From Malurus cyaneus samueli (Eukaryota > Chordata > Aves > Passeriformes > Maluridae): a stretch of DNA of 64,000 nt. The stretch covers positions 39,498,307-39,562,306 of the forward strand of contig CM019236.1 of the NCBI GenBank assembly GCA_009741485.1, given 5' to 3'. The notes below the pieces were generated by a model, which ran no database searches, had not been told where the DNA came from, and saw nothing but the letters and a program-made list of their open reading frames with translations. Of the stretch, positions 1 to 13,100 are shown piece after piece. The translations under genes and the position numbers were made by a program. The first letter of the stretch is position 1. Each line of letters opens with the position of its first letter.

Positions 1-1460
1 ATGAAATATCGTGCAAGAAAGCGCAGAAATAATTGTACTTTCGGCATGCACAGCTGCAGCTTGATAGAGATTTAGAAGCGTATTAAAGTGCTTAATGTCT
101 GGGAAAACACACAGCGACTATTTCACGTGCCTTGTACAAGAGAGAAGGCAAGAGGATTCTCAAGAAGGAATGAAGCTATGGGCTCACGTAAAAAAAATAA
201 GGCTGAAAAAAGCAATCAGCAGCCTGATAGAAAAGAGACAGGAACCTAAAACTATGTACGGGACCGTAATAAATTATGAAAATGTTCCCCCACTACAATG
301 AGTAATGAAATCTCGAACAGTGATTGTCGAAGAGGAAGGACTTCAGCTTGTGATTTTAGGTTGAGATCGTTGAAAATATAGGTTGAGTAATTATATAGGC
401 AGTTAAAAATAGGGCAACTCATTGATAACATGTGATGGGTTGCAGTGTAATATACGAGACAATCTGAGCAAAGAGCATAAACAGAAAATAGGCAATAAAT
501 CCACTAGAAAACAAGGTTTCATAATTGAACAGAAATTAAGAACATCATTGATAACTTTTGATAGACCATAACAAGATATACATTCGTTTCTAGAATGGAA
601 GATATGGGGACTCTTGATCGAGCTGTAAATGATCAAACTAAAAAAAAGGATTTATGTATTTTGCCGCCTTGCCCCGTGGTATTTTTGTATAGTGGGCATT
701 GGACTATATCACTGACTTTAAGCCTTTTAAAATTAACCTAGAGCATTGAAGGATTTAGTATTTTTTGAAAGGTGATGATCGTACTACGTGCGAGCTACTC
801 TTTGACCATTTATTTCATGCTCATGCTGTTAACCATGGTATTTATCATCTATGATGGTTCTTTTTTTCATATTGTAACGATTCATGCCAGAGGATAGCGA
901 ACCAAAAGCAGAACACCAGTGTGATGGTATGATATATATACAGATAGAAGGAGCAGGCAGAGAGGAATGAAACCCCTAAAGATGAAGTCAGGAGAAAGAG
1001 ATATCTACCTGTAACGACCTCAGGGGTAAGAGTGTAGTTTCTAGAGTTTAAAGTTCTAATATGACTGTCACAGGTAATACACACAGAGAGAGAACATCTC
1101 ATGTTACCCTGCATTCAAAAGCTGTTTCAGTAGTGCGCTGTTATTTTCGTTGAGAGTGCAGTAAAATTTCACGAGGTTGTGGGCAAACGACACATTTCTG
1201 TCATGATACCAGAAAATAACGAAAAAGCTTCATTTATATCTCTTTCTTCTCGACTAGAAAGTAGTGTTTAATGATGAGTTGTACTGTGACACGCCGAATA
1301 TATAAGGAACAAATGAAGACTAACGCAATGATTATGGATAACATGGAGAGAGAAGGCAGAGCATAGAAACATCTCTTCAATTAGTGTACTCGATAAGATT
1401 GGTGTAATTCAGCAAGCCGCGCCCCCGAAGAAGACGCCGTGGCTGCTTCCATATCCATCT
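1..1460 (+). repeat. Very noisy partial copy of the locus at about 26090-27140
   Basis: This stretch follows the order of 26090-27140 but with frequent insertions, deletions and substitutions. Anchors visible by eye include the 'gggcaac...attgat' block near 411 (compare 26340), 'tttatttcatgctcatg' near 808 (compare 26660), 'taacgaaaaagcttcattta' near 1216 (compare 26960) and 'gctgcttcc' near 1442 (compare 27137). The error type, mostly short extra bases, resembles a single uncorrected long read. Extra CG dinucleotides, rare in the cleaner copy, fit random error. No gene is supported here. The alignment was made by eye, and its first 300 bases are the weakest part. Confidence 0.75.
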
Positions 1461-2662
1461 AGCAAGGCGAACTGGTGGAAAATGTGGCACAGGCAATTGC
1501 TGACATGCGAGTGCCGCATCGCAAACATGGGAGGGGCAGGAGGTGTCTCGACGAGGAGGTTCATATATAAAGACTTCACCTGCCCGACCACACAAAGTTT
1601 GGGGGTTTGCGAGAAGCCCTGAGTATGCACGAGATACAGACGCATATAGCACTACGGGCTGTCGTATATGTATGACACAATCATCGGAATTAGGGAAAAA
1701 TGACACACGATACGTAATAAGGATAGATATAGGAAAGGGAGCATTTAAAAGATAGGCGAGAGTACAGCTTGTAATTTTTAAATCTGGGTAGGAGGGCTCA
1801 CGTACACCATTCATATAAGAATAAGAAACCTGGATCATGAAGGTCTGTGTTTCCACGGCAACTGAGAGTCAGCGTAAGTGAGGTGGCCTTAAATGGTAAA
1901 TCTCTGGTTCCCATAAAAGCTTGTGTATCTCTGAAGGGCAGCAGATCAGGAATAGCAGAGCCTCCCGATCGCCTGATCCGCAAGATCGAGCAAGTAGGAA
2001 CCCACGAGGACCTGGCATGAATATGAGTAGGAGAGACACAAGAGAAGTGAACCTTAGACATAGTCGATCCGGAGGAAGTTCATACATTAGCAGTTAATAC
2101 CAGGAACAACGATTCTTAACAAATAAAGTTCTTCATGAAGGAAAAGAGGAATCACAGAAAATGAACCAAGTACAAGTGAAAGTAAAAAGGAAAACGAGGC
2201 AATCTGATAGAGAAGAGAAAAAAAGCAGGATAAATAAGAAATAAGGAAGATAAGAAGATGATAGAGAAGAAATGCAAAGGATAAAACCGGTGAGGAAAGA
2301 AATAAAAACCCGTCAGAAAGAATAGTTGAGTGAAGCTGGAATCTAGACGAGAAGCCAAGAGTCGGGAAGCTGAAATGAGAGAGACATAACAAAACGTGAG
2401 AGAGAAAAACAGTAACACGAATGAATATAAAAGAGACAATAAACATCATGATACCAAGAGAAAGAATAGACGAAATGAAAGGTAAGATATAAATCAGCGA
2501 ATAGATGTGAAAAAACGATATTCAAGACTGAAGAAGAAATACAAGAACGATAAAAGACAGAGAAGAACAATAGAGAAAAAAGAGCGAAAATGAAGCGGCG
2601 GACGAAACACGAAAAGAATAGAGAGAAGGAGTAGAAAGAGAAGAGAAGAGAAGAAGGAGATG
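1461..2662. other. Unplaced noisy sequence ending in purine-rich low complexity
   Basis: I could not place this stretch against any other part of the window. About 1461-2100 is unusually rich in CG for the surroundings. About 2100-2662 is dominated by A and G on the + strand (aagaagagaa-like text), giving phenylalanine-, serine- and leucine-rich open frames on the minus strand that look like composition artefacts. It stops abruptly at 2663, where clean sequence identical to 26862 onwards begins. It is most likely a poor-quality read end, with a real purine-rich tract as the alternative. Confidence 0.6.
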
Positions 2663-5600
2663 ACAAATGCAAAACATCCTGCACAAATGTTTTCTGGGGT
2701 TTCTTCAGGTGCATAATTCACAGTTGCCGTGTATTGAATTCACATTCTGCATTTACAAATAACGAAAAGCTTCATTTTAATATCTCTTCTCTCACTCTGA
2801 AAGTAGTTTTAATGATTTTATGTGACACCATTGAACAAAGTGAAAACAATGATTTATGTCAAAGGAGAAGAGCAGCTAAAACCTCTTCAATATATGTCTC
2901 TGATAGTTGTGTATTCAGTCAACCTCCTTAAAATAGCTGCTTCCTTCACCACTCCACCTGCCCCCACCATAAGTTTAAGTTATTGATCTAACAGCAAGAA
3001 ATACACGGATTGATAATATAATTAGGCACAATCTTGAAGAGAAAATGGATAGATAATACTTAGGTAATTAGAACAGGAGCATTTTATAGAATGACAAGAA
3101 GAGCTTTATTTTAATTGTAGGTAAATTCATTAAGGAATAATGAAATGCAGTGTTTTTCTAGGCACTATGCTATCTTATTAAATTGTTCAGTTTGTTTTCT
3201 CTAAAGGTGAATAACGTTTCTTTAAGCAGACCTACAATGTTAGACATGCAGCACAGCACAGATGTTTTGTCTTCATGATGATTTTTTTTAGCTGTGTGTA
3301 GAAATAGCAGAAGGCTGTCCTAAATAGAAATGTCCAGCAAGGGATTTCCTTTCTGTGCAAAGACTGCTTTCATTGAGGAAGGTGAAGAAAGACTTGAGAA
3401 ACTAGGGCCAAGAGAAAAAAAAATCTGTCAAACAACTCATACCCTTCAGAACAAAAAAAGAACCCATAGTTGTTTTATCTACTGTATCTTTGAGAATCCG
3501 GTGTTTGCCAAGATTAAGATACAGTCTTCAGCTTAAAGTGATCCTTTTATTTATAGTTTGAGTAAGCACAGTAGTGGATATCTCATACAAATTTTTCATT
3601 CTACTAAAAACATAATGATAAGCGTGATAATTAAGCTAACAAAGCAGGCTGGCCTCATAATCATGAAGGCAAATTCTTTTCAAACTAATCTTTTTTGTTG
3701 AAAAAAGAGTTATTGGACTGCAAGATCTATTTTGCAAGTAAATTGAAAATTAAATTATACCTCAAATGCCTTATTAATTCTTTAAAACCAATTTTTAAAA
3801 TGTGGTATTTATGATGATTCTTTTGCAATGTTATTGTAATACAATATTTCAGCTCTGCTGACAAGGGAGTGTAATCATGATATTTTTCCTTTTTTTTTTC
3901 TATTTCTCCTTCAAAGATTTCATCATAATTTTATGCAATATTCTACTTCAGGAATAAGTTGAAAGGAAGTATCCTTGTGCATTACGTGTGTTTTTCTTTA
4001 TTTCACATAGGCAGCTTGAATAGCTTTACTTTTATTCACATAAATATGATAGTGTTTGTAATCTAAACAAAGCAGGAGTTCCTGGGATTGAGTGTCCAGA
4101 AGCTCTTCAATGGCCCTCAATTAAAGTGCGCTTACAAACTTCAAATAAACATTATAGGTGGAAGCTGTTGGTTTTCATTCAAAGGTCCATTTCTAAAAAT
4201 TGGGTTTGTCTGTTTCATAAGATGAGGCTTGGCTCATGTATTTTACTGCTTTATAGTATCATTACTTCAATAGACCTCTATCATTCATCTGAGAACAGGC
4301 AATCAGTAATAGTGGATTTTGCTTTCTGTCCCACTGCTTTATTCTTCCTTGTGAATGTGTAATGGAAAATGTAAAAATGACCCTTAAGAGAGGAACTTTT
4401 TTTTACCTTTATGTAAGTCTCTTAATCCAGACTGAACAAAATTGTGATTTATTTTCTGCTCTCTTTTTCTTTCTTGTCTGTCCAAATGATTGAGAGCTGT
4501 GGATGAGATGCTATCCACTAGGACTGGCCTACAGTAAATTGTTTATATCCATATCTTTGGGGCTGGGGCATGGATTTGTAATTCTTCATGTCAAGACAAC
4601 AATTGACTGTGATAAATTTTAAGCTTCCTCACAGTTGTTCATACTTGTAGGTAATTTTATGTCGTGTTATGACTGAGTAGTACACTTCAGTCATGTCTAT
4701 CTAATAAGCTTCTGACTTGAGCTGAAATTCTTGTTATTTCCTGTCAAGTACATGACCTTGTATTTTCTGATGCCAGATTCCATTCCGTCTCTGTTACACT
4801 GCCATCATCCAGTTCTTTCTTTTGATGTCTTGATTCTGTTCTGTATTGATGACACCTAATTGTACACGGAGATGAATTCATAAACATATCTATAGCTTTT
4901 ATTTCATGGTCTTAATGAAATTAAAGAATGCCTTGACTCCGTGATCGTTAATTCCCTGGTGGTTTTATTCTTCCCTTCTCAGTATCTTGTTAGCATTTTC
5001 CTGTCTTTCTGCAGCATGTAGTTCCTTTTCTCATGTACTCATGAATGAGTAACAATTTCCTTTATAACAATAGATAAAATCAGCCACTGCTTTTCAATCT
5101 AAAAATTGACTGTCATAGAAAACCACAGATTACTTTGACATGATCTGCATGAGCTAACCTTTGTTCCTTTTGATCTAGTTTTCAATTTACCCCATTTTTT
5201 AAGTATTCTTCCTTTCAGATTTTTTATAAAGTCTCTTGTATTATTGAAGTCAGATTTACAGATTTTTTTTTTTTTTGCTGCCTATTTTGTATCAATTCTA
5301 CCATTCTCATTCTCTCCCTTCTGTATTGATGCTACAGAAGGTTTTGTCCACTTTTTCACTTCTAATTCACCCTGTTAGATTAGTTCATGGCGCTTTTATC
5401 TGTATCTGTAGTAACAGGTGTTCAGAATTCAGAGATACAGACTTTCCTCTGAACAGAGTCTTATAATACACTGCTGTTGACTCTTCTTTTTCATTTGTTC
5501 ACATTATGCATTGTGCTTCAGTATCTTTGATCATCAGTCACATTTCTAAAACATTTTGAGAGAAAATTTTATATAACTTAGTAGCTAATATTGTGTTTGT

Positions 5601-8600
5601 GGGGAAGAAAAGAAATTTCACATTTAAACCTAGTTATTTTCATATTTCCAGAAGAAATGAGACGTCTATACTGGAAAGTAGAATGTCTCATCAATAACAT
5701 TGATGTCTGTACTTGTTAGAGATACTGATATGCAAAAGCATGGATATTAAAAAATAACTCAGAATGAATTCTTAAATTTAATCATGAGAGAGTAACAGCT
5801 GATAAATATTTAAGTAATAGGAGTATTGGAAATCTTTCTGGGATTATTGCTTCTGAAATACTTTGCATGCATTTTATGTTTGCTACATGATGGGTAACAA
5901 TTTTAAGTACTATTAGCTTTTTTTTTTTTTTTCTTTCTTAATCCTGGTTAGATCAAGTAACGTATTTGAGCTATGCAAGTGAAGAAATGGTTTGGATTTA
6001 TAAAAAAGCTAGAAATAGACCATCACCAACCAAAATCTAATAGTAGTAAGTTCTTTTTAATACCCAAAATGTGTTGTACCCAGTAGAAATGTTTTAGTTG
6101 TGTAATCAGTTGTTCAAACACCCTTTTAAAAAGTACTTAAATTATGTCTCTCTTGCAAGTTTCTCCATAGAGATTTTTTAGGAACTCTTGATTTTGTTTT
6201 AAGAGTTATTAATTTATGACACTCAAGCCTTTTCAAAATTTTGCTAGATCTCATCAAGTTGAACTTTATGTAAGTTGCATTTGTATCTTGAAATAACTAC
6301 ATTCATAACTTTAAATAGCTAACGCAATATATAGGCATTTCTCTAGATGAAGCAGGGCAACCTATTTTGTCATTTTGTCTTTAACTTCTCTCATTTGTTC
6401 AATTAAAAGAAATTATTCAATTGTGCTGCATTATCACAGTATGGCCATTATTTGAATAAATACAAGCAGTTAAATAATGATGTTTTTGAATTACTTTGGC
6501 TCATACCCATTTAGGTACTTTTACCTTTAAAGTAAACAATGTTTAGGCAAAATATGATATTTAATAGTCCTCACGACTTAGAGTGAAAGAATTGCCAGGT
6601 TTCATTCATGTGTCTTTATTTCTCTATAAGATAACTGTATATTAAGATGTGTCTTCTCCCTTTGTTATAGTATTCCTTTGTAATATCATCAAGGCATGTT
6701 TTATCTGCTTGATTTATGTTTGTGCTGTTGTCCTTTTACTTAGAGAAAATAGATTATTTCCATAGCACATAGTGCGTTTCAAGCCGCTGAATAAACCAGG
6801 AAGGAAGAAAGTAACTTTGCATATTGAATTGAGCTTTATAAACTTTCGACTTGTAACTTTATGACTTGAGAAAACATTGTGTCTTCACTCAAATGGCTAC
6901 ACATTAAAATGATTTTGACCTCTTTGTAAAGTTGTTCAGTGAGTTGCACAAGTATTGAATTACATAAAATTTGGGAATAGGGTTAGTTATCTATCTCCGC
7001 TTGTGATCTCTTGTTCATGTTTCTGTGTTTTGGTTTTTTTTTTTTTTGTTTTTTTTTCTTAATTTTCTATTTCGCGTCACGGCTTTCTTTACCGTAGTTC
7101 TTTAAAGTCAAGGTTGCTAGACTCTTTGGAAGATGAGTGCCTTATTCATAGTCGTCAAACGTTTTGGAAAGTTCCTCAGTCTTCTGAACCTTTTTTCCAT
7201 CAGTATTTCAGATGGTCTTCCACACATTCTTCGTTGCACCCACACGATTACATTCTGTATGACGTGTGCAGTGGCTGTATGTGCACATGCTATTCTCTAC
7301 TGCAGCGGAAAAAGATTCTGTTTTCTTTCTGCTCTTTTAAACTTTATTGCTCACTCGCATTAAACTGAAATTATATAGGAATGGACTAACAAAAACTAAC
7401 AGATCTGACATGATAATAAGGAAATCATTACACTTACACAAATAAGATTTTCTGTAAGATGAAGAGCTTGGCAATGGCTGATTAGAGATTTTAACTCTTC
7501 AAAGACTGCAAATGTGTTTACGCAGATAAAAGTTGTAGTGTGGCTTGGTCCTGTCTGTAGGAAAGATATGGATTTGAGAGTTATGAATGAATGAAGCGGA
7601 AATAAGAAACACTTGATGAAACTGAATTTCTAGGGGTTTGCATTTCATATACCTAGTTTTTAAATATATTTTTATAGTTACAAATTTTATAGTTAGAATT
7701 TTTATCTAAAAGTTCAATTAAAATTTGATTTAATGTTTTGATTAAAAGTGGAAAATACTTTTATTTCATATATCTAAGGGTTTTTTTAATTCAGTAAATG
7801 ATATGTGAGGTGTTTTCTATGAATGAATTTTGTTCCTGTTTGAGGAGGAAAAAAAAATGTCATCACTAAACGAGACACCTTTCCATGGATTTACATTTGG
7901 AAGTATAAAATTGAATGTATACAACTTGATACAAGATGTTCTGAGCACCTCTGTAAGCATTTACCAGTGTTCATGATTATTTGCAGTTGATTGTGTGGAC
8001 CTTCTAGTGCCTTATGAGAAGTCCATCAGACAGGACATTAATAAAATCCTTTTACATTGTGATCTCAAGGTTTTTATGAACTTTGCTAAGTTTGCCACCT
8101 CTCCTGTTCTTAAAATTGAGATGAGATAAGGAAACGTAAAGAAAAGATGAACAGAATAAAGAAGAGACTTGAATACACTGGCTTGCAGACACTGTGGAAA
8201 TATATAGTTATAGAAATGTTGTGTCTTATTTCTGTAGGGAACCAAGTTAAATGTTACAACTCTTTCTTCATGTAGAATTTTCTAAGTTCTTGTATAAATT
8301 GTGAGAAAATAACTGTCCAGTTGCATAGTGCTTGTGAGACAGCCAGTAAGCCTTTCCTTTGTTTATTCACACCATCTGTTATGTCTCAGAAGGTTTCTGA
8401 AGGTAAGCAGCTTGAAAATTTTGCACACTCAGATGGTGTAGTAATGCATATTGTGAGCTAAGTAGTAGAGAGATTAGTTTCTTTCATTTTTGGCCTGTGT
8501 GTTGCACCAAAATAATGTGGAAACGATGAGCTACTGGTACAAGTTTGAGTGCTGAAAGGAAGCATCAGGCCTTTGGCATTTTGTAATTATCTGTCTGAAG

Positions 8601-10127
8601 CAAATGTCTTGAAAAGTAAACTGAATATGAATATAGGCAGACATTTTGCTGCCTAGTTTTGCTTCAAAGTAGGTAAATAAATGTAAGTGTGTAATTTTTT
8701 CCCCATTTGTTGTTAATTGTTTTTAATGGGAATCGTACGATATTCCTCTGAAGGAGAACACAATGAATTTTGCAAATTGAGCAAGGGCAGTCTGTAATTT
8801 TCTGAATGAGGTTGTGTACCATCTCCATCTGAAACTGTTTAGGTGTAATGCTGCAAAAGTATAAAGCACCCCTTCACTTTATGTAGACCATTCTTGGATT
8901 TGATAGACAATTTTTTACCTGTCAAAAAAATAGGATGCAGTTGTAAAATTTGTACTGTTTAAAATATATATGACTTTTAAATCAATTGAACTTGACTCAA
9001 ATTCTCTTTACTGATGGACAAATATTTTAATTACATGGCTTAATGATTATTTTCATAATTTTAATGATTATTTTCATTATTTCATAATTTTCATAAATGA
9101 AAATTTTTCATTTTCGTTCTCAACCCTTATAAAGTTTCTTTGTGCTCTTAATTAGAGCTTTGTTTTGTGGTGGACACATACCCTTGTTAAGCATTCTAGC
9201 AGAGCATATCAGAAAAGTAGTCTAATAAGAAAATAAGAAGCAGTCTAATAAGAAAATCTGACAGAAAAAAATGTAGGTGTGTAAACTGCTTTTCCTAGAT
9301 TTTTTTTTCATTTTTAAAAAAATTTGAAATGGAATAGAAATTAAATATTCAAGATTCCTGTTTCACAGAGATTGTTAATTATGGATCTTTTCATTTTGTA
9401 CATACTTTCCACCCACAGTCAGAGTAGAAAAGAAGTCAATTAGCCAGAGAGAGAAATATTCCTATTTCTTTCTTCATTCATTTTGTTAATCTAGTAAATT
9501 CTTCCAGACAGATATAGAGTAAGACAGTTAATTTCAAAGATTTGAATGAACACTTACATCATGAATGAATGTCTTATGGTTACTTAAAGAATTGCCAACA
9601 AAGGTATCAGCAAATATGAGAAAATACTGTAAAAGCAAAATCGTGACAAATTCATTCAGATTGGCAGGGCTCATTCTGCTACTGACTGGATGCCCAAGAT
9701 GCACTGAGAAAAGCAAACTAAAATCTAAAATCAGTTAAGCCAAAAACAGAAGGGAAGAGGGAGGGTAAGGATAATAACAAATATGGAAGACAAAGTTGAG
9801 ATAAGACACCCATGTTAAGTGGATTTGTTTTTACCGATATGAATAGAAGAATTTTGAATAGAATGCCCTTCGTTAAACATGTCAGAAATGCATTTGATTT
9901 ATTCTGTAATGACAATGAATATAAACTTTATCATGCAAATAATTTTATTATAATGTTGTAATCTGTACTTCTGCATTATTATTTCTCTGAAGGACATCTG
10001 TGTGCAAAACAATGCTTTCAAGAATAGTATGCATTTTAGGGATGGCACTATGGCATTATTTCACTTCAAGCCAATTTTCAAGTTTCAAAAAATAAAAAGT
10101 AAACTAAAACTTGTGTATTTTCCTCAA
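2663..10127 (+). repeat. Copy A of the duplicated intronic locus
   Basis: It is colinear with 26862-34843. The first 3.5 kb (2663 to about 6230) is almost identical to 26862-30420, apart from small clustered patches near 3400-3460, 3640-3760, 3860 and 5210-5290. From about 6230 to 9300 the two differ by many single-base indels, then become nearly identical again to 10127, where the copy ends at an N gap. Length is 7465 bp against 7982 bp in copy C. I see no exon or recognisable transposon in it, only short poly-T runs (for example near 5260, 5920 and 7030). It is probably a false duplicate left by assembly, not a second genomic locus. Confidence 0.9.
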
Positions 10128-10152
10128 NNNNNNNNNNNNNNNNNNNNNNNNN
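10128..10152. other. Assembly gap, 25 N
   Basis: Exactly 25 undetermined bases. The left flank matches copy C at 34837-34843, but the right flank is noisy sequence belonging to an earlier part of the same locus, so the gap joins non-adjacent segments. A fixed gap of 25 is a length some long-read gap-filling tools (such as PBJelly, from memory) leave when a gap is over-filled. Confidence 0.98.
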
Positions 10153-13100
10153 ATGTATATTATTTTATCAGTCAAAGCGGTCCCAGCTGAGAAAAGCCTT
10201 TGACTTATTATAGAATGTTCCGTCCTTGTGTTCACAATCTGTAGAAAGGAGTAGACAAACAAATTGATTTGCTTTTTCTCGTGTTGATTAATATAAACTT
10301 TTGCATCTTGCTTGGATAGAAGGTGAAAGACGTTTTTCTGGTGTGTCCTTTGTTCCACAGTGTGATCCGATGAACACAATATTATTTTGAACTGGGGTTG
10401 TGCTACCATCTCAGGAAGCCTCAGCAATTTGGAAATAGACATGGCCAATCTTACTTGATAATCAGAACTGCCAAATCTGCATTAGTTGAGCAACTCAAAG
10501 TCATAGCCAAGCTGACTGCACTTTTCCCACCCACACCCCACTCACCTGGTTTTGTCTCGGTTCAATAAGCGGAAAATTGTGCGACAGAGAAGACAAGGTT
10601 TAATGGCCGATTATCAGACTTCCCAAATGGTTTTCTTGGATAGTCATGATGCAAATAGTCATATATCACGGGTGTTTTCCATCACATGTGTTTGAAAACC
10701 TCGTACTGAAATGCCTTATGTGTTGATGAACTCTGTAGAGCAGACTTGCTGTGTGGGAGCTCTGAAGCAAAGAGTACTGGAGTGAAATAGGCAGGAGGGA
10801 GTGCAGAACTGTGCCCAGACGAGATAAGCATCTTGGTTACTCAAGACCATCCTCTGTCAAAATTCTGTAAGTCCACTCCTGATCTGGTGATCATAAGAGC
10901 TGCAGAGTAAAGTTTGAGAAAGAAGAAGACTAAAACAAGAAGTTCGAAAAAACAGAGAAAAGAGGGAGAAAAATGCAAAAAGGATTTTTTTTCTTTGATT
11001 TGCCGCCGCTCACTGTGCACGCTCGCCAATCGTTTTGCCTACTCCATCACCGTCTGGGGCCGTAGGCTGATGAATGTCACTAGTCAAGAATGTCCTTACT
11101 TGGCTCTAATGTGATCAAATCATTTGAAATGAACACTGCAATCGTGTCGTCTCGTCACATGTGGGGTGAAACCAGAAACACTAACCTGTAGGCGGCTACC
11201 GATGACCAAAGGGTAACGCTTATCGTGCTCCTCTGTTTCCCCTTTGCACCTGCAGGCAAGCGTGACCTGCTTCTGCATTTGTGCCCTCATCTTTTATGCC
11301 TGGCCTGTGGTGTTTTTCCGTTCTGCAGCCTTTTCCACAATGTAATAATTAGAAGTCCTTGGAAATGATCTCTACCCACTTTTCTAGTTCTTTCAGATCC
11401 TTGCACTATCCTGCCAAAAAAAGGACAATAATCGTAGCCATAAATTTTAACGCTTCCTCACTGTGTTTGCCCAGTTTTGTTTGTTTGTCTAGCCCAAGGG
11501 TTATGACTATTTGTGCCAATACTTGTTTAAAAGGATAAATACTTTTATGAGTCTGATCCGTTGCATGATAAGTCTGAGTAGTACACTTCGAGTCATTGTG
11601 TACTATTTTCGTGCAAAATAAAGCTTGAAAAGCCCTGTGTACTTTTTAGATATTGCCCGGATGATTAAATTTCTTGTTGGCTTATTTTTTTTGTTCTTAA
11701 GGATACAGATAAAGACTCTTCTAGTGTTTTTTGTTAACTATTGAGATGAGATGGCCCCAGTATTCCTAATCCTTTACTCGATCTTCTGGTACACTGCTTT
11801 CATCATCCCGCTTCTTTCTTTTGAAGTACTGGTTCTATGTGCATTCTGTTCTTTCCGTGTAATTTGATGATCCTAAACTTTCCTTTTGAGTTTTGGTACC
11901 GTGGACCGTATATGTTATATTCTCACCTCATAAACATAATCCATGTAGCTTAATTTTTTATTTTTTTCATCTTCCCCAGTGGGTCCTTTAATGAAAATTG
12001 ATAAAAAGTGATCGATGTGCTACTTACTTTCCCCGTGGTGATCAGTTTTGTGATAGTCTCTCCTCCCCACAGTGAGCGTGGTTAGTTGTATATTACTCTA
12101 TCCCTTCCATTCAGTATTCCTTTGTTTTAGAGCATGCATTTTTGTTCCCGGGCTGGTGCTTTCCTGTGTGACCCAACTGCTGACCAAGCTTGATAGGCAA
12201 TTAAGTTAACTGGGGTTTCAGTCAATGTTTACTTCGTATGGAATGGAAAGTCAGAGTCTAGACTCTCCTGGGCTCTTCCTAGGCCATCTTTAAAAGAGAG
12301 TGGAGAATAACAATAGATAAAAATTCTAGGCCGAACCTGTGTCTTTCTATCTAAAAGACACTGTTTGACCACTGATCAGTCTTTAGGAGAAACCAAGAGT
12401 ACTCTTGACATGATTCTGCGATTGAGGGACTGACCTGGTGTCCTTAATTTGTATCTCTAGTTTTTCGAGCTTTACCCTCCTTTTTGTCAGTGTATTTCCT
12501 TCCTATCTCTCTCAGAATTTCTTTTTATTATAGAATTCTGCCCACTACTATGTATACTCCATTAGAAGTCGGAGAATGTATTACAGATTTTTTCTTTTTT
12601 TGCTCGTGCCCATTGTTGTATCAAATTTCTACATTCTCATTCTCTCCCTCTTCCTGTATTGTTAATTGAATCTATCAGTGTAAAGGGTTTAATTGTATTG
12701 CATCTTTTTTTCCCCTTTCAATTCATCTTTTTTTCACCCCGAATCTCTGAATTTGATTATAGCTTCATTTGGCTGCCTTTTTTTTTATACTGTATTTACC
12801 TGTCTATTGGTAAACAGATTAAGTGCTTGCGAGTCCTGGAAGAAAGTGAACCTTCAAGAAGTGTGCACAGAATACAGATTTCCTATTCTATGACACAAAA
12901 GGAGTCTTAGTTAAGGGTATCTCTCAATGTCTGCTTTTTCACTTTCTTTTTTCCATTTGTTACTCTAAATGCATCTCCTAACCCTGTGGATTTTACCTCT
13001 GTGTTTTGCATTTCTCAGTATCTTCTCTCTCTTTGGTACTACATACAGCGTCTAGCAATTTATTCTACAATTCATAAGTATTGGTATACAGATAACTTGA

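Noticed and set aside
1377..1856. 159-codon minus-strand frame in a CG-rich stretch, possible exon or CpG island
   Set aside because: The sequence is unplaceable noisy read material; its CG content is matched by other error-rich parts and it has no splice context or family match.
2087..2721. Several overlapping minus-strand frames rich in Phe, Ser and Leu, resembling membrane proteins
   Set aside because: They are reverse readings of purine-rich low-complexity junk that ends at a false join; the hydrophobic appearance comes from composition.
2734..2931. Identical 65-codon frames at 2734-2931 and 26933-27130, suggesting a duplicated gene
   Set aside because: The identity comes from duplication of the whole block; the frame has no coding signature and other frames in the same block differ only by indels.
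10002..10448. Open frames crossing the N gap at 10128-10152
   Set aside because: The frames run through undetermined bases and join non-adjacent sequence.
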